Source of the DNA: Mycolicibacterium celeriflavum
GTDB taxonomy: Bacteria; Actinomycetota; Actinomycetes; Mycobacteriales; Mycobacteriaceae
Reading direction: 5' to 3'
Length of the DNA stretch: 64,000 nucleotides
Assembly (NCBI RefSeq): GCF_010731795.1
Contig: NZ_AP022591.1
Coordinates: 1,984,001 to 2,048,000 of the forward strand
Both the position numbers and the translations under genes were made by a program. Every line of letters begins with the position of its first letter. Positions within the stretch are counted from its first letter, which is position 1. A model generated the notes under the pieces. That model was not told the DNA's origin, ran no database searches, and worked only from the letters and a program-made list of their open reading frames with translations. Shown here piece after piece: positions 36,102-45,272 of this stretch.

Positions 36102-36398
36102 CTAACCGCGCCGAATGATCGTCGTGCGGCTGATCTCGATGCGCAGCCGCTCTCGCAGGCTTTCGGGCGCCCGGTCGCCGCTGCACTTCTTCGCGATCAG
36201 CTTCTTGACCCGCTCCTCAACGCCGTAGTGCCGTAGACACGCCGGACAGTCTTCGAGGTGCTGGCGCAGTTTGTCCCGGGTCTCGGGCGTGCATTCACCG
36301 TCGAGCAACGTCCACACCTCGGCGATGACCGCCGCGCATTCGGGGTGCTCGGGGTCGACCGGGCGCTGCCAGCGCTCTTCGTCCGAGAACGAGCTCAT
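36102..36398 (-). CDS. rshA: Anti-sigma factor RshA
   Basis: A 98-residue zinc-associated anti-sigma factor that holds SigH under reducing conditions and releases it on oxidation or phosphorylation. The HxxxCxxC signature is in [15 protein letters not shown] (His47, Cys51, Cys54). Other cysteines (PECAAV, GECTPE, KKCSGD) are available for redox sensing. Its ATG overlaps the sigH stop by 4 bases, giving matched expression of the sigma/anti-sigma pair. Confidence 0.93.
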   Translation of the reverse strand: MSSFSDEERWQRPVDPEHPECAAVIAEVWTLLDGECTPETRDKLRQHLEDCPACLRHYGVEERVKKLIAKKCSGDRAPESLRERLRIEISRTTIIRRG

Positions 36399-37156
36399 GA
36401 CGAGACCTCCTCGGGCGTGTCCATCTGCTGTCCCCGCATGAAGCCGCGCTCCCTGGCCACGTTGGCCAGCAGTTCGCGCAGCTGGCGCCTGCCTCGGTGC
36501 AACCGCGACATCACCGTGCCTATCGGCGTGTCCATGATCTCGGCGATCTCCTTATAAGGGAAGCCCTCGACGTCGGCGTAGTAGACCGCCATCCGGAAAT
36601 CCTCCGGTAGCGCCTGCAGCGCTTCCTTGATCTCGTTGTCCGGCAGCAACTCGAGCGCCTCGACCTCGGCTGAGCGCAGCCCGGTCGACGAGTGCTCGGC
36701 ATTGGCGGCGAGCTGCCAGTCGGTGATCTCCTCGGTCGGATACTCCGAGGGCTGGCGCTGCTTCTTGCGGTAGCTGTTGATGTAGGTGTTGGTCAGGATG
36801 CGGTACAGCCACGCCTTGAGGTTGGTGCCCTCGCGGAACGACCGGAAGCCGGCGTAAGCCTTCACCATGGTTTCCTGCAGCAGGTCCTCGGCGTCGGCCG
36901 GGTTGCGCGTCATGCGCAGGGCGCCGCCGTACAACTGGTCGAGCAGCGGAATCGCATCACGCTCGAAGCGCGCGGTCAGCTCGGCGTCGGTCTCCTGCGG
37001 CGGCGAGGTATCCGGCTCTGTCTCCGGCGCCGTATCGCGCGTTGACCCGTCGGAGTCGGTCATCGTGGGGAACACCGTCCCTTCTGTCGCGGTGCCACCG
37101 AACAAGCCCGGCATATCCACCGGGCGCACGGGGAAGTCCATGGCCAGCGTTGGCAC
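36395..37156 (-). CDS. sigH: RNA polymerase sigma factor SigH (ECF family)
   Basis: ECF sigma factor for heat and thiol-oxidative stress. Region 2 is [20 protein letters not shown] plus [14 protein letters not shown] and [20 protein letters not shown]; region 4 is [20 protein letters not shown] and [16 protein letters not shown]. The GTG start at 37156 has AAGGGAG 6 bases upstream and gives 253 residues. An internal ATG at 37063 would give 222, close to the M. tuberculosis length, so the true start is uncertain. Upstream lies a SigH-type promoter (37243-37270), indicating autoregulation. Confidence 0.92.
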   Translation of the reverse strand: MPTLAMDFPVRPVDMPGLFGGTATEGTVFPTMTDSDGSTRDTAPETEPDTSPPQETDAELTARFERDAIPLLDQLYGGALRMTRNPADAEDLLQETMVKAYAGFRSFREGTNLKAWLYRILTNTYINSYRKKQRQPSEYPTEEITDWQLAANAEHSSTGLRSAEVEALELLPDNEIKEALQALPEDFRMAVYYADVEGFPYKEIAEIMDTPIGTVMSRLHRGRRQLRELLANVARERGFMRGQQMDTPEEVSS

Positions 37157-37242
37157 ACCTGACTCCCTTCACTCATCGTAGAGGTTGAGACCGACACGTT
37201 TTCTGGCCGCCGAGTCCTCGCGGCATTGCAGTCATCGTCAAT

Positions 37243-37270
37243 AACAGCGGTCCCCGCCGCGGTTGTTCCC
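37243..37270 (-). promoter_or_regulatory. SigH-dependent promoter of sigH
   Basis: On the minus strand GGGAACA (37270-37264) is followed after 17 bases by TGTT (37246-37243), matching the SigH consensus GGGAAYA-N16/17-cGTT. It is 87 bases before the GTG start and 180 before the alternative ATG. Confidence 0.8.
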
Positions 37271-37424
37271 AGAATCCCGACCTCTGCGCGTGCGCCGCTC
37301 CGGCGCGGTGCCCCTGACCGGTGCGAAACTGCATTCGAGCAGGCCGCCACTCGGCCTTTCGCTGCTGGAACACAGTTTCGCGGCCCGCTCGGTGCTGCGG
37401 CCGAGGGCGGCATAGGGTGACGCC

Positions 37425-38273
37425 ATGTCGCTCAACGGGAAGACCATGTTCATCTCCGGCGCGAGCCGCGGTATCGGCCTGGCGATCGCCAAGCGCGCGG
37501 CGGCCGACGGCGCCAACATCGCATTGATCGCCAAGACCGCCGAACCGCATCCCAAGTTGCCCGGCACGGTCTACACCGCGGCGAAGGAGCTGGAGGAGGC
37601 CGGCGGACAGGCATTGCCCATCGTGGGCGACATCCGCGATGGTGACTCGGTTGCCTCGGCGGTCGCCAAGACCGTCGAGCAGTTCGGCGGCATCGACATC
37701 TGCGTCAACAACGCCTCGGCGATCAACCTCGGCTCGATCACCGAGGTCCCGCTGAAGCGGTTCGACCTGATGAACGGTATCCAGGTGCGGGGCACGTATG
37801 CCGTTTCGCAGGCGTGCATTCCGCACATGGTGGGCCGGGAGAACCCGCACATTCTGACGCTGTCGCCGCCGGTGCGACTCGAGCCGGAGTGGCTCAAACC
37901 GACCGCTTACATGATGGCCAAATACGGCATGTCGCTGTGCGCGTTGGCGATCGCCGAGGAGCTGCGCGACGAGGGCATCGCCTCCAACACCCTGTGGCCG
38001 CGGACGCTGGTGGCCACGGCCGCGGTGCAGAACCTGCTCGGCGGCGAGGAGGCGATGGGGCGTGCCCGCAAGCCCGACGTCTACGCCGACGCCGCGTACG
38101 TGATCCTCAACAGGCCGGCCCGCGAGTACACCGGGAACTCTGCGCTGTGTGAGGACGTGCTGCTCGAGTCGGGCGTGACCGATCTGTCGGTGTACAACTG
38201 CGTACCGGGCGCCGAACTCGGCGTCGACCTGTGGGTCGACACGCCCAACCCACCGGGATACCAGGGTCCGTGA
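37425..38273 (+). CDS. Short-chain dehydrogenase/reductase, HSDL2-like (Rv3224 homologue)
   Basis: A 282-residue SDR. The cofactor loop is FISGASRGIGLAIAKRAA, NNAG is NNASAINLGS, and the catalytic Tyr-Lys pair lies in TAYMMAKYGMS; the serine is in LTLSPP. The C-terminal extension with VYNCVPGAELGVDLWVD is typical of the hydroxysteroid-dehydrogenase-like group related to human HSDL2. The substrate is unknown. ATG 37425 is preceded by no strong ribosome-binding site. It converges on the small membrane protein/MpaB cassette. Confidence 0.87.
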   Translation: MSLNGKTMFISGASRGIGLAIAKRAAADGANIALIAKTAEPHPKLPGTVYTAAKELEEAGGQALPIVGDIRDGDSVASAVAKTVEQFGGIDICVNNASAINLGSITEVPLKRFDLMNGIQVRGTYAVSQACIPHMVGRENPHILTLSPPVRLEPEWLKPTAYMMAKYGMSLCALAIAEELRDEGIASNTLWPRTLVATAAVQNLLGGEEAMGRARKPDVYADAAYVILNRPAREYTGNSALCEDVLLESGVTDLSVYNCVPGAELGVDLWVDTPNPPGYQGP

Positions 38274-38279
38274 CGCCGG

Positions 38280-38528
38280 TCACGCCGCGCAGAGTTCGAC
38301 GCCGAGCAGGTTGGCCGGCCAGAACGCCGCGGTGAGCATGAAGGCGCCGATGTCCGAGCCCGCCGGAATCCGGGTGCGCAGTGCGGTGTCGATCAACTGC
38401 ACCTGTTCGGCGTCGAAGAAGGCCCACGCCAGACCGATCAGCAGGTAGGGAATCGCCAGCCACATCGCGACCTCGATCATCGCCTCGACACTGACGCGAC
38501 GGCTCAGCAGGCGGCGCAGCGCCGCCAT
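38280..38528 (-). CDS. Small membrane protein of the MpaB cassette (distal paralogue)
   Basis: An 82-residue protein with two predicted helices: IEVAMWLAIPYLLIGLAWAF and IGAFMLTAAFWPANLLGVEL. The PYLxIGxxW and AFWPA motifs recur in the gene at 39382-39603, so the two are paralogues. Its ATG at 38528 lies 25 bases inside the 3' end of the MpaB-like gene, so translation is coupled. Function unknown; it may be a membrane partner of the oxygenase. Confidence 0.65.
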   Translation of the reverse strand: MAALRRLLSRRVSVEAMIEVAMWLAIPYLLIGLAWAFFDAEQVQLIDTALRTRIPAGSDIGAFMLTAAFWPANLLGVELCAA

Positions 38529-39385
38529 ACCAGCGCCCTGTGTGTGCGGACGCGGCGGCGCACATCGGCGAGCAGCACGTAGCTGCCGCCTCGCCGGACG
38601 AACACCGGCAGAAATCTGTTGACCAAAGCGACTGTCAGAAACAGCATCTCGAAGTGAAACTGCCTGAAGCCGCTCCACCGCAGGCCCATTTGCTCCCGGA
38701 ACACCGGCGCGAGGAAGCCGGTGGTGAGGAACTTCAGCAGCGGCCGGAACGGCAGCGCCAGCAGCGGATTGATCATGCGCAGGTTCACCATGTCGAGCAG
38801 GTAATTCCGCACCCGGTCGTCGATCGAAACCCGTTGACACGCGCCGCGCCAATAGTCGTCGAACTCGGCGCGGGTCGGCGGCCACTGCTCCTCGGTCACC
38901 TGCAAGGTGGTGCCCAGCGGCCAGGCGGACCGGTAGAACTGATCGGCCTGTTGAGGTGTCAGCTCGCCACGCAGCAGCTGATACGTGTCCTCCAGTCCGA
39001 CGAAAAGGCAAGCGGCGACCCACATCTGCAGTTCGCGGTCGAATGCGTTGTACCGGACCGGGCTTTCGGCGGTCGACTTGACGTGCCGGTGTGAGGAGTT
39101 GACCGCCTCGCGGAACGCGGCGCGATCGTCGGGTGTGCCGAGCACGGCCACGGCGAGGTACTGGAACGTCGTCCTCGCCCGCTTCCAGGGGTGCTTGAGC
39201 AGGTTTCCGGAATCGACCTTGCTTTCGGCGACGCCGTGGCCCACCTCCGGCCAGGACAGCTGCATGACGACGTTGGCCGCACCCGCGGCGAAGGCCCAGA
39301 AGTCCATGGCCTCCGCGGCGGTGACCGGCTCGGTGTCCCATCGCGCGGTGCGACGGCGCACGGTGATGCGGTAGCGGTCGGTCAT
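38504..39385 (-). CDS. MpaB-family (DUF2236) oxygenase-like protein
   Basis: A 293-residue DUF2236 protein, the family of latex-clearing protein and MpaB, which use haem or a bound metal in oxidation. Characteristic segments are AEAMDFWAFAAGAANVVMQ, ESKVDSGNLLKHPWKRARTT, an AV.SSHRHVKS histidine pair, FDRELQMWVAACLFVGLEDTYQ and the C-terminal LPVFVRRGGSY. The ATG at 39385 overlaps the stop of the upstream small membrane protein by 4 bases (ATGA), and the downstream small membrane protein starts within this gene. The three genes form a tight cassette. Confidence 0.8.
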   Translation of the reverse strand: MTDRYRITVRRRTARWDTEPVTAAEAMDFWAFAAGAANVVMQLSWPEVGHGVAESKVDSGNLLKHPWKRARTTFQYLAVAVLGTPDDRAAFREAVNSSHRHVKSTAESPVRYNAFDRELQMWVAACLFVGLEDTYQLLRGELTPQQADQFYRSAWPLGTTLQVTEEQWPPTRAEFDDYWRGACQRVSIDDRVRNYLLDMVNLRMINPLLALPFRPLLKFLTTGFLAPVFREQMGLRWSGFRQFHFEMLFLTVALVNRFLPVFVRRGGSYVLLADVRRRVRTHRALVWRRCAAC

Positions 39386-39603
39386 GCGACGCACACCGCG
39401 GAGAAGACCATTGCCGGCCAGAACGCGATCGTCGCGATGAGCTGGCCGAGCCACGAAAGGCCCGTGCCGTCCAGCTGGTCGCGGTTCAGCGCCGTCCAGA
39501 CCACGCCGATGACGAGGTAGGGTGCGGCGAGCATGAGTGCGGTGCCGATCCACTCGGCGATGGTCATCTCGAAGGTCAGGACCTTCCTCACTGCGCTGAG
39601 CAC
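39382..39603 (-). CDS. Small membrane protein of the MpaB cassette (proximal paralogue)
   Basis: A 73-residue protein with two helices (TALMLAAPYLVIGVVWTAL and LIATIAFWPAMVFSAVCVA). It shares PYLxIGxxW and FWPA with the protein at 38280-38528. The GTG start at 39603 has GGAGGGAG 5-12 bases upstream. A small palindrome AATGACCATT lies at 39642-39651 and could be an operator. The gene heads the three-gene MpaB cassette. Confidence 0.7.
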   Translation of the reverse strand: MLSAVRKVLTFEMTIAEWIGTALMLAAPYLVIGVVWTALNRDQLDGTGLSWLGQLIATIAFWPAMVFSAVCVA

Positions 39604-39710
39604 CCCTGCTCCCTCCAGTTACCCGATGCGGTCACTATGTTAATGACCATTCAGGCGTGAGCAGGTCGATTCGCCCAGACGGAATTGTCTGACGTGAACG
39701 CGGCGCGGGC

Positions 39711-40547
39711 TCACTTCAGCATCGAACGCACGCTGTCGGAAAAGGCGGCGGTGGTGAAGCACGTCGGCTCGGCGAACTCCTCGAGCGTGAGCGCGTCGGC
39801 CCAGTCGGCGTCGGCGGCGGTGCGAAGCAGCGGCTTGGCCATTGCGACCGTGTGCGGCGGCATCGCGCCGATTCGCGAGCACCACTCGTCGGCGGCGGCC
39901 AACAGCCGATCGTGTTCGACCACCTCCTGGACCAGGCCGAGGCGCTGGGCCTCGCGGGCGTCGATGTGCACGCCGCGCAGGTAGAACGCGAGCGCCCCCT
40001 GGTAGCCCAGGATTCGGGTCAGCGCCCAACTCGTGCCCACCTCCGGTATCAGCCCCAACCGCCCGAATGCCGGGACAATCACGGCACGCTCGCTGGCGAT
40101 CACCAGATCACATGTCAGCGCCCAGGCCAGCCCGACGCCGGCCGCCGCTCCGTTGAGCGCGGCCACGAAGATTGTGTCCGATCCGGCGATCAGCCTTGCG
40201 ATGCCGCCGAATTCGCGACGGATCCAGCGCCAGACGTCGGCTGTGCCCTCCGGCGCGTCGAGTTGGTCGATCGCCGCGTCCATCATCTGCAGATCGCCTC
40301 CGGCGCTGAAGCCCGGATCGGCGCCGGTGAGCACGACGGAGCGCACGTCAGGGTCGGCATCCAGTTCGACGAGCGCGGATCGCAATTGCCGCACCAGTGG
40401 GGCCGACAGCACGTTGAGCCGCTGCGGTTCGTCGAGCGTGACCAGCGCTCTGTCGGCGCGGCGCTCAACTCGCAACCGCACCGGCGCGGCGGGGTCGTCG
40501 CCGGCGGCGACCATCGTCCGGTACAGCGAATCGGCCTTCTCGGTCAT
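39711..40547 (-). CDS. Enoyl-CoA hydratase/isomerase family protein
   Basis: A 278-residue crotonase-fold protein. The oxyanion-hole motifs are [20 protein letters not shown] and [20 protein letters not shown]. The second catalytic glutamate region is [18 protein letters not shown], so at least one of the two hydratase glutamates is conserved. The rest follows the fatty-acid beta-oxidation hydratase pattern. ATG 40547 is chosen because AGGAGG precedes it by 7 bases. Located upstream of the MpaB cassette on the same strand, 107 bases away; a shared lipid-catabolic role is possible. Confidence 0.87.
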   Translation of the reverse strand: MTEKADSLYRTMVAAGDDPAAPVRLRVERRADRALVTLDEPQRLNVLSAPLVRQLRSALVELDADPDVRSVVLTGADPGFSAGGDLQMMDAAIDQLDAPEGTADVWRWIRREFGGIARLIAGSDTIFVAALNGAAAGVGLAWALTCDLVIASERAVIVPAFGRLGLIPEVGTSWALTRILGYQGALAFYLRGVHIDAREAQRLGLVQEVVEHDRLLAAADEWCSRIGAMPPHTVAMAKPLLRTAADADWADALTLEEFAEPTCFTTAAFSDSVRSMLK

Positions 40548-40659
40548 GACACATCCTCCTCGATGTCGTTGGCACGCAACGCCGCCCACGCGGCATTCGC
40601 GACGATCTCACCCGTCCCCGGAGACATCCGCTTCGCCGGTCCGACCGAGTGCCGGTACG

Positions 40660-41409
40660 TCAGAGCAGGGTGCCTTGCTCGGTCTGCGGTTCCACCGGCT
40701 CGATCAGCTCCGGACCGTTGTTGCGGACGCTGTTCACCAGCCGAGACACCTCCCGGATCTCGATGCGGTCCAGATCGCCGTGGCCGCGCAGCACGCCTTC
40801 GTCGATCGGCGCGTCGGGGTCCAGCCAGCGGTCCCAGTCGCGTTGGCTGACGGTCAGCGGCATCCGGTCGTGGATCCCGGCGAGCGGACCCGCGGCGTCG
40901 GTGGTGATGATCGCGCAACTGAGCAGCGGCTGGGAATCCTTCGGAGCCCCCTTGGGCCGCCACGTCGACCACAACCCCGCCATGAACAGCGGCTCACCGT
41001 CGCCGGCATACATGAAAAATGGCGTCTTGGCGCCTTTCTCGCCCTGCCACTCGTACCAGCCGTCCATCGGCACCAAACAGCGCTTGCTCTTGGCCGAGGT
41101 GCGAAACACCGGCGAGGTGGTCAGCTTGTCGGAGCGGGCGTTGATCAACAGTGGGCCCTTGGTTTCCGGGGCGCCCTCCTCGGTGGACTTGGCCCAGGGC
41201 GGCACCAGGCCCCAGCGCATCGACCGCAGCCGCCGGGTGGCCTCATCGTCGGGTTCGGTGTGCCGCTTGACCACGGTGCTGATCGTCGTGGTCGGGGCGA
41301 CGTTGTAGTTGGGCCGCGTCGGCTCCTTACCGGAGGTCGTCTCGTCGATCGCCTTGATTTTCTCGGCCAGCAGCGCCGGGTCGGTGGTCACCGCGAAACG
41401 TCCACACAT
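40660..41409 (-). CDS. SRAP-domain protein (HMCES/YedK family, Rv3226c homologue)
   Basis: A 249-residue SRAP protein that crosslinks to abasic sites in single-stranded DNA through its N-terminal Cys2. The start [10 protein letters not shown] puts the cysteine at position 2 after methionine removal, which fixes the start at 41409. Other conserved pieces are [42 protein letters not shown] and the catalytic histidine in [10 protein letters not shown]. The gene is divergent from aroA with 45 bases between starts. Confidence 0.93.
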   Translation of the reverse strand: MCGRFAVTTDPALLAEKIKAIDETTSGKEPTRPNYNVAPTTTISTVVKRHTEPDDEATRRLRSMRWGLVPPWAKSTEEGAPETKGPLLINARSDKLTTSPVFRTSAKSKRCLVPMDGWYEWQGEKGAKTPFFMYAGDGEPLFMAGLWSTWRPKGAPKDSQPLLSCAIITTDAAGPLAGIHDRMPLTVSQRDWDRWLDPDAPIDEGVLRGHGDLDRIEIREVSRLVNSVRNNGPELIEPVEPQTEQGTLL

Positions 41410-41454
41410 GAATCCCATGGTGGCACGCGGAGCCGACAAGGGAAGATGGGAGCC

Positions 41455-42774
41455 GTGAGCGTGCGCGGAGACCGAGAACTGGCGGCCTGGTCGGCACCGT
41501 CGACGTCGAGTCCGGTGCATGCGACGGTCACCGTCCCGGGCTCCAAGTCGCAGACGAACCGGGCGCTGGTGCTGGCGGCGCTGGCCACCGCGAACGGCGA
41601 GTCGACGATCAGCGGCGCGCTGCGCAGCCGCGACACCGACCTGATGGTCGGTGCGCTGCACGCGCTCGGCGTGACGGTCGGCGGCCTCGGCGACGAGCTG
41701 AGCATCGGCGGAGAACTGGCGCCGCCCGACGGTGCGCGTATCGACTGTGGGCTGGCGGGCACGGTGCTGCGGTTCGTTCCGCCCGTCGCGGCCCTGAGCA
41801 GCGCGACGGTGACGTTCGACGGCGACGAGCAGGCCCGCACCCGCCCGATCGCGCCCCTGCTCGACGCGTTGCGCGGCCTCGGCGTCGACATCGACGGCGA
41901 CGGGCTGCCGTTCGCCGTGCGGGGCGCCGGAGCGGTCGCGGGAGGCACCGTCGAGATCGACGCGTCGGCGTCCTCGCAGTTCGTCTCCGGCCTGCTGCTC
42001 TCCGGTGCGGGGTTCCGCGACGGACTGACGATCGTGCACACCGGTGAGTCGGTGCCGTCGGCCCCGCATGTGGCGATGACGGTCGCGATGCTGCGCGACG
42101 CCGGCGTCCACGTCGACGACAGCAAGCCCAACAAGTGGCGGGTGTCGCCGGGGCCCGTCGCCGCGCGGCACTGGGTCATCGAGCCCGACCTGTCCAACGC
42201 GGTGCCGTTCCTCGCCGCAGCGGTGGTCAGCGGCGGTACTGTGCGGTTGACCGGCTGGCCGCGCGTCAGCACACAACCAGCCGACACCATCGTCGCGATC
42301 CTGAAAAAGCTGGGATCGGCTGTGCAGCACGGTGACTCGTATCTAGAAGTACACGGAGCCCAGGTGTACGACGGCATCGACGTCGATCTGCACGAGGTCG
42401 GTGAACTGACACCGGCGGTTGCGGCGCTCGCCGCACTGGCCTCCCCCGGCTCGGTGTCGAAACTGTCGGGTGTCGCGCATCTCCGCGGACACGAAACCGA
42501 TCGGTTGGCCGCGCTGTCGACCGAGATCAACGGCCTCGGCGGACACTGCGAGGAGACGGCCGACGGCCTGCTGATCACCGCCCGGCCGCTGCACGGCGGG
42601 CTGTGGCACTCCTACGCCGACCACCGGATGGCCACCGCGGGAGCCATTGTGGGGCTGCGGGTTCCCGGCGTCGCGGTGGAGGACATCGAGACCACCGCCA
42701 AGACGCTGCCCGGCTTTCCGCAGCTGTGGGCCGACATGCTGGCCGGACAGGCGAGGGAGGTGGGCCCGGCTTGA
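41455..42774 (+). CDS. aroA: 5-enolpyruvylshikimate-3-phosphate synthase AroA
   Basis: A 439-residue enzyme of the shikimate pathway, transferring enolpyruvyl from PEP to shikimate-3-phosphate. Signature motifs are [36 protein letters not shown] (equivalent of LGNAGT), [32 protein letters not shown] and [15 protein letters not shown]. The GTG at 41455 has GGGAG 3-8 bases upstream; GTG 41461 is an alternative. The final bases overlap the TTG start of rsgA, so the two are coupled. Confidence 0.95.
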   Translation: MSVRGDRELAAWSAPSTSSPVHATVTVPGSKSQTNRALVLAALATANGESTISGALRSRDTDLMVGALHALGVTVGGLGDELSIGGELAPPDGARIDCGLAGTVLRFVPPVAALSSATVTFDGDEQARTRPIAPLLDALRGLGVDIDGDGLPFAVRGAGAVAGGTVEIDASASSQFVSGLLLSGAGFRDGLTIVHTGESVPSAPHVAMTVAMLRDAGVHVDDSKPNKWRVSPGPVAARHWVIEPDLSNAVPFLAAAVVSGGTVRLTGWPRVSTQPADTIVAILKKLGSAVQHGDSYLEVHGAQVYDGIDVDLHEVGELTPAVAALAALASPGSVSKLSGVAHLRGHETDRLAALSTEINGLGGHCEETADGLLITARPLHGGLWHSYADHRMATAGAIVGLRVPGVAVEDIETTAKTLPGFPQLWADMLAGQAREVGPA

Positions 42775-43760
42775 GTCGGCGCGAGTACGACGAGTCCGAT
42801 GTCCGGGTGCGACCCGGCCGGGGCTCGCGGCCGCGGACCAAGACTCGGCCCGACCACGCCGACGCTCAGGAGGCGATGGTGGTGACCGTCGACCGGGGAC
42901 GGTGGGGCTGCGCGCTCGGCGGCGACCCGGACCGCCGGGTCGTCGCGATGCGGGCGCGGGAGTTGGGCCGCACGCCGATCGTCGTCGGTGATGACGTCGG
43001 GATCGTCGGTGACCTGTCGGGCCGGCCGGACACGCTGGCCCGCATCGTGCGGCGCGGTGACCGGCGAACAGTGTTGCGCCGCACGGCCGATGACACCGAT
43101 CCCAGCGAGCGCGTCGTCGTCGCCAACGCCGACCAGCTGTTGATCGTCGTCGCGCTCGCCGACCCGCCGCCCCGTGCCGGCCTGGTGGAGCGTGCGCTGA
43201 TCGCCGCCTACGCCGGCGGGCTGGCGCCGATCCTGTGCCTGACCAAGACGGATCTCGCTGCTCCCGAGCCGTTTGCCGCGCAGTTCGCCGACCTCGATCT
43301 GACGGTCACCATCGCGGGCCGCGACGATCCGCTCGACGTGGTCGCGCCGCTCTTGGCCGACCGGGTCACCGTGCTGCTCGGCCACTCCGGAGTCGGTAAG
43401 TCGACTCTGGTGAATCGTCTTGTGCCGCAAGCTGAACGGGCGACCGGCGAGGTCACCGACGTCGGCAAGGGCAGGCACACGTCGACGCAATCCGTGGCGC
43501 TGCCGCTCAGCTTCGGGGGCTGGGTCATCGATACGCCGGGCATCCGGTCGTTCGGACTGGCCCACATCGAACCCGACGATGTACTGCTGGCCTTCTCCGA
43601 CCTGGCCGAGGCGATCAAGGACTGTCCGCGGGGCTGCGGGCACATGGGTCCGCCCGCCGATCCCGAGTGCGCGCTCGACGCGCTGAGCGGTCCGGCGGTC
43701 GGCCGCGTCGGCGCGGCCCGGCGACTGCTGTCCGCGCTACACGACGCCGCGGCCTACTGA
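42771..43760 (+). CDS. rsgA: Ribosome small-subunit GTPase RsgA
   Basis: A 329-residue circularly permuted GTPase acting in late 30S assembly. Motif order is permuted: G4 LCLTKTD precedes G1 [10 protein letters not shown] and G3 [10 protein letters not shown]. An N-terminal OB-like part and a C-terminal zinc-binding segment [17 protein letters not shown] complete the fold. The TTG start at 42771 overlaps the aroA TGA stop by 4 bases (TTGA) and is served by GGGAGG 9 bases upstream. Homologue of Rv3228. Confidence 0.93.
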   Translation: MSRREYDESDVRVRPGRGSRPRTKTRPDHADAQEAMVVTVDRGRWGCALGGDPDRRVVAMRARELGRTPIVVGDDVGIVGDLSGRPDTLARIVRRGDRRTVLRRTADDTDPSERVVVANADQLLIVVALADPPPRAGLVERALIAAYAGGLAPILCLTKTDLAAPEPFAAQFADLDLTVTIAGRDDPLDVVAPLLADRVTVLLGHSGVGKSTLVNRLVPQAERATGEVTDVGKGRHTSTQSVALPLSFGGWVIDTPGIRSFGLAHIEPDDVLLAFSDLAEAIKDCPRGCGHMGPPADPECALDALSGPAVGRVGAARRLLSALHDAAAY

Positions 43761-43774
43761 GCGGCCCAGCGCGC

Positions 43775-43964
43775 CGAGCGTGCGTGTTTGCACACGACAC
43801 GCCGCCAATTTATCGACAAGCGCGCACCCTCACAGGAGGGCGAGTGTGCGTGACCCGTTGCAGGAGATCAGCTCAGCCATTCGGTTGCGCGCCGTCGACC
43901 TGGCCCCGAGCGTGCACAAACTGCTGAAAACCCGCGGCGTGTCGTGTGCAAACACGCACGCTCG
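43775..43964. repeat. 31-bp perfect inverted repeat pair bounding a 128-base spacer
   Basis: Bases 43775-43805 are the exact reverse complement of 43934-43964. The element occupies most of the gap between the rsgA stop and the desA3 stop (convergent genes). Each arm is the conserved half of the 61-base repeat also found at 22133-22193; the outward halves are recognisable in both flanks (43908-43968 forward, about 43774-43833 reversed). The spacer has no credible gene. It could be a two-copy terminator repeat or a small non-autonomous mobile element. Confidence 0.85.
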
Positions 43965-43976
43965 CGCATGAAAAAG

Positions 43977-45209
43977 TCAGGCGGCCAACCGCTTTTCGCG
44001 GCGACGTGCCCGAGCGGCATTGATCGCCGACTTCAGCCCGCGGCGCTGACCCGGCTCCAACTCGGCGAACATCCGCTCGCTGCGGGTCTCCGGCGCATCG
44101 TCGGCGGTGTCGCGCAGGTACTTGTCCGGCAGCGACAACTTCGCGATCGTGCGCCACGTTTTGCCGTACTGGACCAGGAACGAACCCGTGGTGTAGGGCA
44201 GGTCGTACTTGTCGCACACGTCACGCACCCGGTGCGAGATCTCGTACAGGCGATTGCTGGGCAGGTCCGGATAGAGGTGGTGCTCGATCTGGTGGCACAG
44301 GTTGCCGCTCATGAACCGCAGCACCGGACCGTTTTCGAAGTTGGCGCTGCCCAGCATCTGGCGCAGAAACCACTCGCCCTTGGTCTCGCCGACCATGTCC
44401 GTCTTGGTGAATTTCTCTGCGCCGTCGGGGAAGTGGCCGCAGAAGATCACCGCGTTCGCCCACACGTTGCGAATGATGTTGGCGACCGCGTTGGCCTTTG
44501 CCGTCGACTTGTACGTCGCACCTGGCGACAGCGAGGTCACCGCCGGCCAGGCCACGTAGTCCTTCAACACCTGCGCACCGGCCTTGACGCCGAACTCGCG
44601 CACCCGGATCAGCGTGGCCTTGCGGTCATCGCGGCCCTTGAAGATCTTGCCCAGCTCCAGGTGCTGCAGGCCCACGCCCCACTCGAACAGTGTGGCCAGC
44701 ATCGTGTTGTAGAACAGGTTGCCGAGGTTGAACGGCTTCCACTTGGTGTCACGCGTGACGCGCAGCAGGCCGTAGCCCACGTCGTCGTCCATGCCCAGGA
44801 TGTTCGTGTACTTGTGGTGCATGAAGTTGTGGGTGAAGCGCCAGTGCTTGGACGCCCCGCTCATATCCCACTCCCAGGTCGAGGAGTGGATTTCGGGATC
44901 GTTCATCCAATCCCATTGGCCGTGCATGACGTTGTGGCCGATCTCCATGTTCTCGATGATCTTGGACACGCCAAGGGTGACCGTGCCGGCCCACCATGCC
45001 GAGCGCCGCGAGCTTGCGGCCAACATCACGCGGGCTGCGACCTCCAGCGCCCGCTGAGCGGCGATGGTGCGGCGGATGTAGCGGGAGTCGCGCTCACCGC
45101 GGGAGTCTTCGATGTCCTGGCGGATCGCATCCAATTCCACGGCCAGGCTCTCGATGTCCGCATCGGTCAGATGCGCGAATTCGGGAACGTCAGTGATTGC
45201 CACCGTCAA
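43977..45209 (-). CDS. desA3: Acyl-CoA delta-9 desaturase DesA3
   Basis: A 410-residue membrane-bound fatty-acyl-CoA desaturase making oleate from stearoyl-CoA. The three histidine clusters of the di-iron site are HNVMH (His92-96), HNFMHHKY (His127-132) and HQIEHHLYPDLPSNR. Hydrophobic segments between them anchor the enzyme. The electron donor is encoded immediately upstream (45273-46409). Tandem palindromic operators lie 18-44 bases before the start (45227-45253). Homologue of Rv3229c, a thiocarlide (isoxyl) target. Confidence 0.93.
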   Translation of the reverse strand: MTVAITDVPEFAHLTDADIESLAVELDAIRQDIEDSRGERDSRYIRRTIAAQRALEVAARVMLAASSRRSAWWAGTVTLGVSKIIENMEIGHNVMHGQWDWMNDPEIHSSTWEWDMSGASKHWRFTHNFMHHKYTNILGMDDDVGYGLLRVTRDTKWKPFNLGNLFYNTMLATLFEWGVGLQHLELGKIFKGRDDRKATLIRVREFGVKAGAQVLKDYVAWPAVTSLSPGATYKSTAKANAVANIIRNVWANAVIFCGHFPDGAEKFTKTDMVGETKGEWFLRQMLGSANFENGPVLRFMSGNLCHQIEHHLYPDLPSNRLYEISHRVRDVCDKYDLPYTTGSFLVQYGKTWRTIAKLSLPDKYLRDTADDAPETRSERMFAELEPGQRRGLKSAINAARARRREKRLAA

Positions 45210-45226
45210 GCCTCCTCTCGCATGCC

Positions 45227-45253
45227 TACGCTACCGTAACCTACGTACCCGTA
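45227..45253. promoter_or_regulatory. Tandem TACG-N4-CGTA operator upstream of desA3
   Basis: Two 12-bp palindromes, TACGctacCGTA at 45227-45238 and TACGtaccCGTA at 45242-45253, are spaced 15 bases apart. A nested 9-bp inverted repeat GTAACCTAC/GTAGGTTAC spans 45236-45259. The same doublet, with the same spacing, lies upstream of the reductase gene. Confidence 0.75.
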
Positions 45254-45272
45254 GGTTACCAGCCAGTAAACC

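Noticed and set aside
41410..42330. Upstream extension of the SRAP frame on the minus strand
   Set aside because: The SRAP fold needs Cys at position 2 (MCGRF at 41409), and the extension is antisense to aroA.
43806..43933. Short gene within the spacer of the 31-bp inverted repeat
   Set aside because: Frames are short, mirror the repeat arms and lack a Shine-Dalgarno sequence.
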